Shown here one piece after another: positions 51,990-53,668 of a DNA stretch of 53,668 nucleotides. The stretch's first letter is position 1; every line of letters begins with the position of its first letter. Origin of the DNA: CAXXOK01 sp001604115 (GTDB lineage: Bacteria > Bacillota > Clostridia > Christensenellales > Aristaeellaceae); NCBI GenBank assembly GCA_034928535.1, contig JAYFOV010000042.1, positions 1-53,668 of the forward strand. Direction: 5' to 3'. The position numbers and the translations under genes are program-made. The notes beneath the pieces were generated by a model that saw nothing but the letters and a program-made list of their open reading frames with translations, was not told where the DNA came from and did no database searches.

Positions 51990-52520
51990 ATGAATTGCGA
52001 GGTCCGCGGCAGGCTGTTTGATGTGATCCATCTGTTGGAAGAAAACCAACGCCTGCCACGCCAGTATGGGCAGCACCTCCTCTACCATGCGGAGGCTGCT
52101 TTTCTTGGCGCAGTGCAGGCGTTTCCTAACGCAAACATGAGCGATATGAGCGATCGCCTGCGCATCACCAAAGGCGCAGTCACACAGCTCCATGCCAAGT
52201 TGGCCGCCAAAGGGCTGGTAGAAACCTACATACGCCCCGGAAACCGCAAGGAAAAGTATTTTCGCCTTACAGCCGAAGGGGAAGCTGTGCGCTCCGCTTA
52301 CATGCTTTTTCACGAACAATCCAATCAGGCGCTTTGCGAGTACTTTCGCACGCTCAGTGCGCATGATGCGCAAATCGTCCTCTCGTTTTTGGATCGGCTG
52401 AAGGATTGCGTGCCCTTTTGTGAATCCGAATGCATTTGTCTCTCCCATGGAGAAGAAAAGGAAGGTATAAACCATGAGCAAAACGCTCTTGAATGTCCGT
52501 CATGTACATGCGGCGCTTGA
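51990..52520 (+). CDS. MarR-family regulator with Cys-rich C-terminus, first gene of the suf operon
   Basis: A 176-residue winged-helix regulator. The DNA-binding part is MSDMSDRLRITKGAVTQLHAKLAAKGLVE (residues about 50-78) with the wing YIRPGNRKEKYFRLT. The C-terminal tail has seven Cys: 140, 144, 148 and 150 (C-x3-C-x3-C-x-C) and 169, 172 and 174 (CPSCTC). Such a cluster could bind Fe-S, iron or zinc, making it a candidate Fe-S-status sensor for the genes that follow, comparable in role to IscR or SufR, which belong to other families. Its last 47 bases overlap sufC, and the second Cys group lies in that overlap. SD GAAGGG. Confidence 0.85.
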   Translation: MNCEVRGRLFDVIHLLEENQRLPRQYGQHLLYHAEAAFLGAVQAFPNANMSDMSDRLRITKGAVTQLHAKLAAKGLVETYIRPGNRKEKYFRLTAEGEAVRSAYMLFHEQSNQALCEYFRTLSAHDAQIVLSFLDRLKDCVPFCESECICLSHGEEKEGINHEQNALECPSCTCGA

Positions 52521-53226
52521 TACAGGAGAGGAACTGCTGCGCGGGCTGGACCTGACGATCCTCGCGGGGGAAACCCACGTGATCATGGGCCCCAACGGCG
52601 CAGGCAAATCCACATTGGCCAATGTGCTCATGGGGCACCCGGATTATCAAGTCACAGAAGGTTCCATAGCCTGGCGCGGAGAGGATTTGACCCACGAGCC
52701 GACGAACGTACGCGCCCGCAAAGGCATGTTCCTCTCCTTTCAAACCCCGGAGGAGATCGATGGCATCACGCTTTCCGATTTTTTGAAAGCCGCCAAGACC
52801 GCAGTGGAAGGTCGCCCTACCCCGCCCAGCCTGTTCCGCAAACAAATGCAGGAGGCCATGGCGTTGCTGGATATGGATCCCGCCTATGCCGACCGGTATG
52901 TGAACGTGGGCTTTTCCGGTGGCGAAAAGAAAAAAAGTGAGATTCTTCAACTGCTCATGTTGCACCCATCCCTGGCCATCCTGGATGAAACGGACAGCGG
53001 CCTGGATGTGGATGCTGTGAAAACGGTGCGGCAAGGGGTGGCGCATTACCGCAATGCAGACAATGCGCTGCTGATCATCTCCCATAGCGATCGGATGCTG
53101 GAGGAGCTGCCTATTGATGCGGTGCACGTGCTGGTCAATGGAGTCATCGTCCATAGTGGCGGCAAAGAACTGATCGAGCAAATCAACCGGGACGGATATG
53201 CCGCCTTTGTGCGCGAGGAGGCCTAA
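52474..53226 (+). CDS. sufC: Fe-S cluster assembly ATPase SufC
   Basis: A 250-residue ABC-type ATPase that energises the SufBCD scaffold. Walker A is MGPNGAGKSTLANVLMG, the signature is NVGFSGGEKKKSEILQL (SGGEKK is typical of SufC), and Walker B with the D-loop is LAILDETDSGLDVDAV; HDITYR... is replaced by SHSDRMLE for the switch His. GGAAGG precedes the ATG, which lies inside the marR gene. It is followed by sufB after 6 bases. Confidence 0.96.
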   Translation: MSKTLLNVRHVHAALDTGEELLRGLDLTILAGETHVIMGPNGAGKSTLANVLMGHPDYQVTEGSIAWRGEDLTHEPTNVRARKGMFLSFQTPEEIDGITLSDFLKAAKTAVEGRPTPPSLFRKQMQEAMALLDMDPAYADRYVNVGFSGGEKKKSEILQLLMLHPSLAILDETDSGLDVDAVKTVRQGVAHYRNADNALLIISHSDRMLEELPIDAVHVLVNGVIVHSGGKELIEQINRDGYAAFVREEA

Positions 53227-53232
53227 ACAAAA

Positions 53233-53668
53233 GTGGAACGCAATAAAACGCAGGTCGTCCAAACTGATCGCGCCATGTATGACGTCTATGATCCCGATAG
53301 CGCTGCTTATCAAGTGAGCTACGGCCTCACCGAAGCGGTGGTGGAGGAAATTTCCCGCAACAAGCAGGAACCTTCCTGGATGCTCCAGCACAGGCTCAAA
53401 TCCCTGCACACATACCAAAAGCTGGGCATGCCAAAGTGGGGGCCTTCCCTGCATGAGCTGGATATGGATCAGATCGTCACCTATGTGAAACCCAAAGCAA
53501 CCATGACCAACGATTGGCAGACCCTGCCGGACGATATTCGCGGCACCTTTGAACGGCTTGGCATCCCAGAGGCGGAGTGGAAATCCCTCTCCGGTGTGGG
53601 CGCGCAGTATGATTCCGAAGTTGTGTATCATAGCATGCGGGATCAGCTCAAGCAGCGGGGCGTCGTGT
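53233..53668 (+). CDS. sufB: Fe-S cluster assembly scaffold SufB (partial, runs off the window)
   Basis: The first 145 codons from a GTG at 53233, 11 bases after AGGAGG inside the sufC end. The text YQVSYGLTEAVVEEISRNK, EPSWMLQHRLKSLHTYQKL, MPKWGPSLHELDMDQIVTYVKP, TFERLGIPEAEWKSL and GVGAQYDSEVVYH is the conserved SufB N-terminus. It has no stop because the window ends. sufCB order after a regulator is typical of Firmicutes suf operons, and sufD, sufS and sufU should follow. Confidence 0.94.
   Translation, partial: MERNKTQVVQTDRAMYDVYDPDSAAYQVSYGLTEAVVEEISRNKQEPSWMLQHRLKSLHTYQKLGMPKWGPSLHELDMDQIVTYVKPKATMTNDWQTLPDDIRGTFERLGIPEAEWKSLSGVGAQYDSEVVYHSMRDQLKQRGVV

Noticed and set aside
52354..53631. 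425-residue antisense frame over sufC/sufB
   Set aside because: Clear shadow of the SUF genes, which carry complete family motifs on the other strand.
1..53668. tRNA, rRNA or CRISPR features
   Set aside because: I looked for T-loop strings of the GGTTCGA type, rRNA-like conserved blocks and regularly spaced direct repeats on both strands and saw none.

Overview
The window looks like a Gram-positive-type Clostridia chromosome of medium GC, most like gut or rumen Christensenellales (Aristaeellaceae-like). This placement is inferred from gene content: type III glutamine synthetase, a SUF operon, DUF6179/DUF6323, DUF1836, DUF4180 and DUF4860 proteins, many short Ala/Leu-rich signal peptides, strong TTGACA/TATAAT promoters, GGAGG ribosome sites, and no outer-membrane genes. 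I saw no rRNA, tRNA, prophage or CRISPR array. The only mobile trace is the first 15 codons of a probable IS256-type transposase at the left edge.

Layout. 0-4.3 kb: an MFS transporter behind a structured, attenuator-like leader; a solitary His/Cys-rich metal-binding-type protein; and gapN. 4.4-9.7 kb (minus): DUF6323, DUF6179, a second MFS protein, a small acidic protein and a zinc-ribbon membrane protein. 9.7-12.5 kb: a secreted peptidoglycan-binding-like protein and a secreted SH3 protein, with two long gene-poor stretches, one holding a 17-bp-closed structured element. 12.5-16.7 kb (minus): glutamine synthetase III and an ammonium transporter fused to a PII domain; both leaders carry terminator-like hairpins. 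16.8-22.9 kb (minus): a tightly coupled operon of a GH127-like hydrolase, tRNA-dihydrouridine synthase and two secreted unknowns. 23-27.7 kb (plus): a Dabb protein and a small unknown, then aroA-aroC-rlmD. 27.7-30.3 kb: a candidate orphan RNA, an SGNH hydrolase, DUF1836 and a GNAT enzyme. 30.4-35.2 kb (plus): a type IV pilus-like operon with a transglutaminase-like protein, a GspF/PilC protein, four small pilin-like membrane proteins and a PilT-type ATPase. 35.4-43.9 kb: an exopolysaccharide-type locus with a BcsA-like synthase carrying two PilZ-like modules, a large polytopic protein, a membrane-anchored GH5_4 glucanase and a DUF6056-type protein. 44-51.7 kb (minus): DUF4180, then a beta-mannan disaccharide pathway (cellobiose/mannobiose 2-epimerase, phosphohexomutase, mannosylglucose phosphorylase) with an acetylesterase interrupted by an amber codon, and a TraB-family membrane protein upstream. 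51.9 kb to the end (plus): a Cys-rich MarR regulator, sufC and the start of sufB.

How the genes work together. The epimerase, GH130 phosphorylase and hexomutase form the known mannobiose to mannosylglucose to mannose-1-phosphate plus glucose route. GapN would supply NADPH from glycolysis. GSIII and Amt-PII form an ammonium assimilation unit. The PilZ synthase suggests c-di-GMP-controlled glycan export. No single locus is clearly a new defence-type system. The strongest leads are the Cys-rich MarR at suf, the retraction-ATPase-only pilus operon, the glnN/amt and MFS leaders, and the two orphan structured elements. All family names come from reading motifs; no database search was run.
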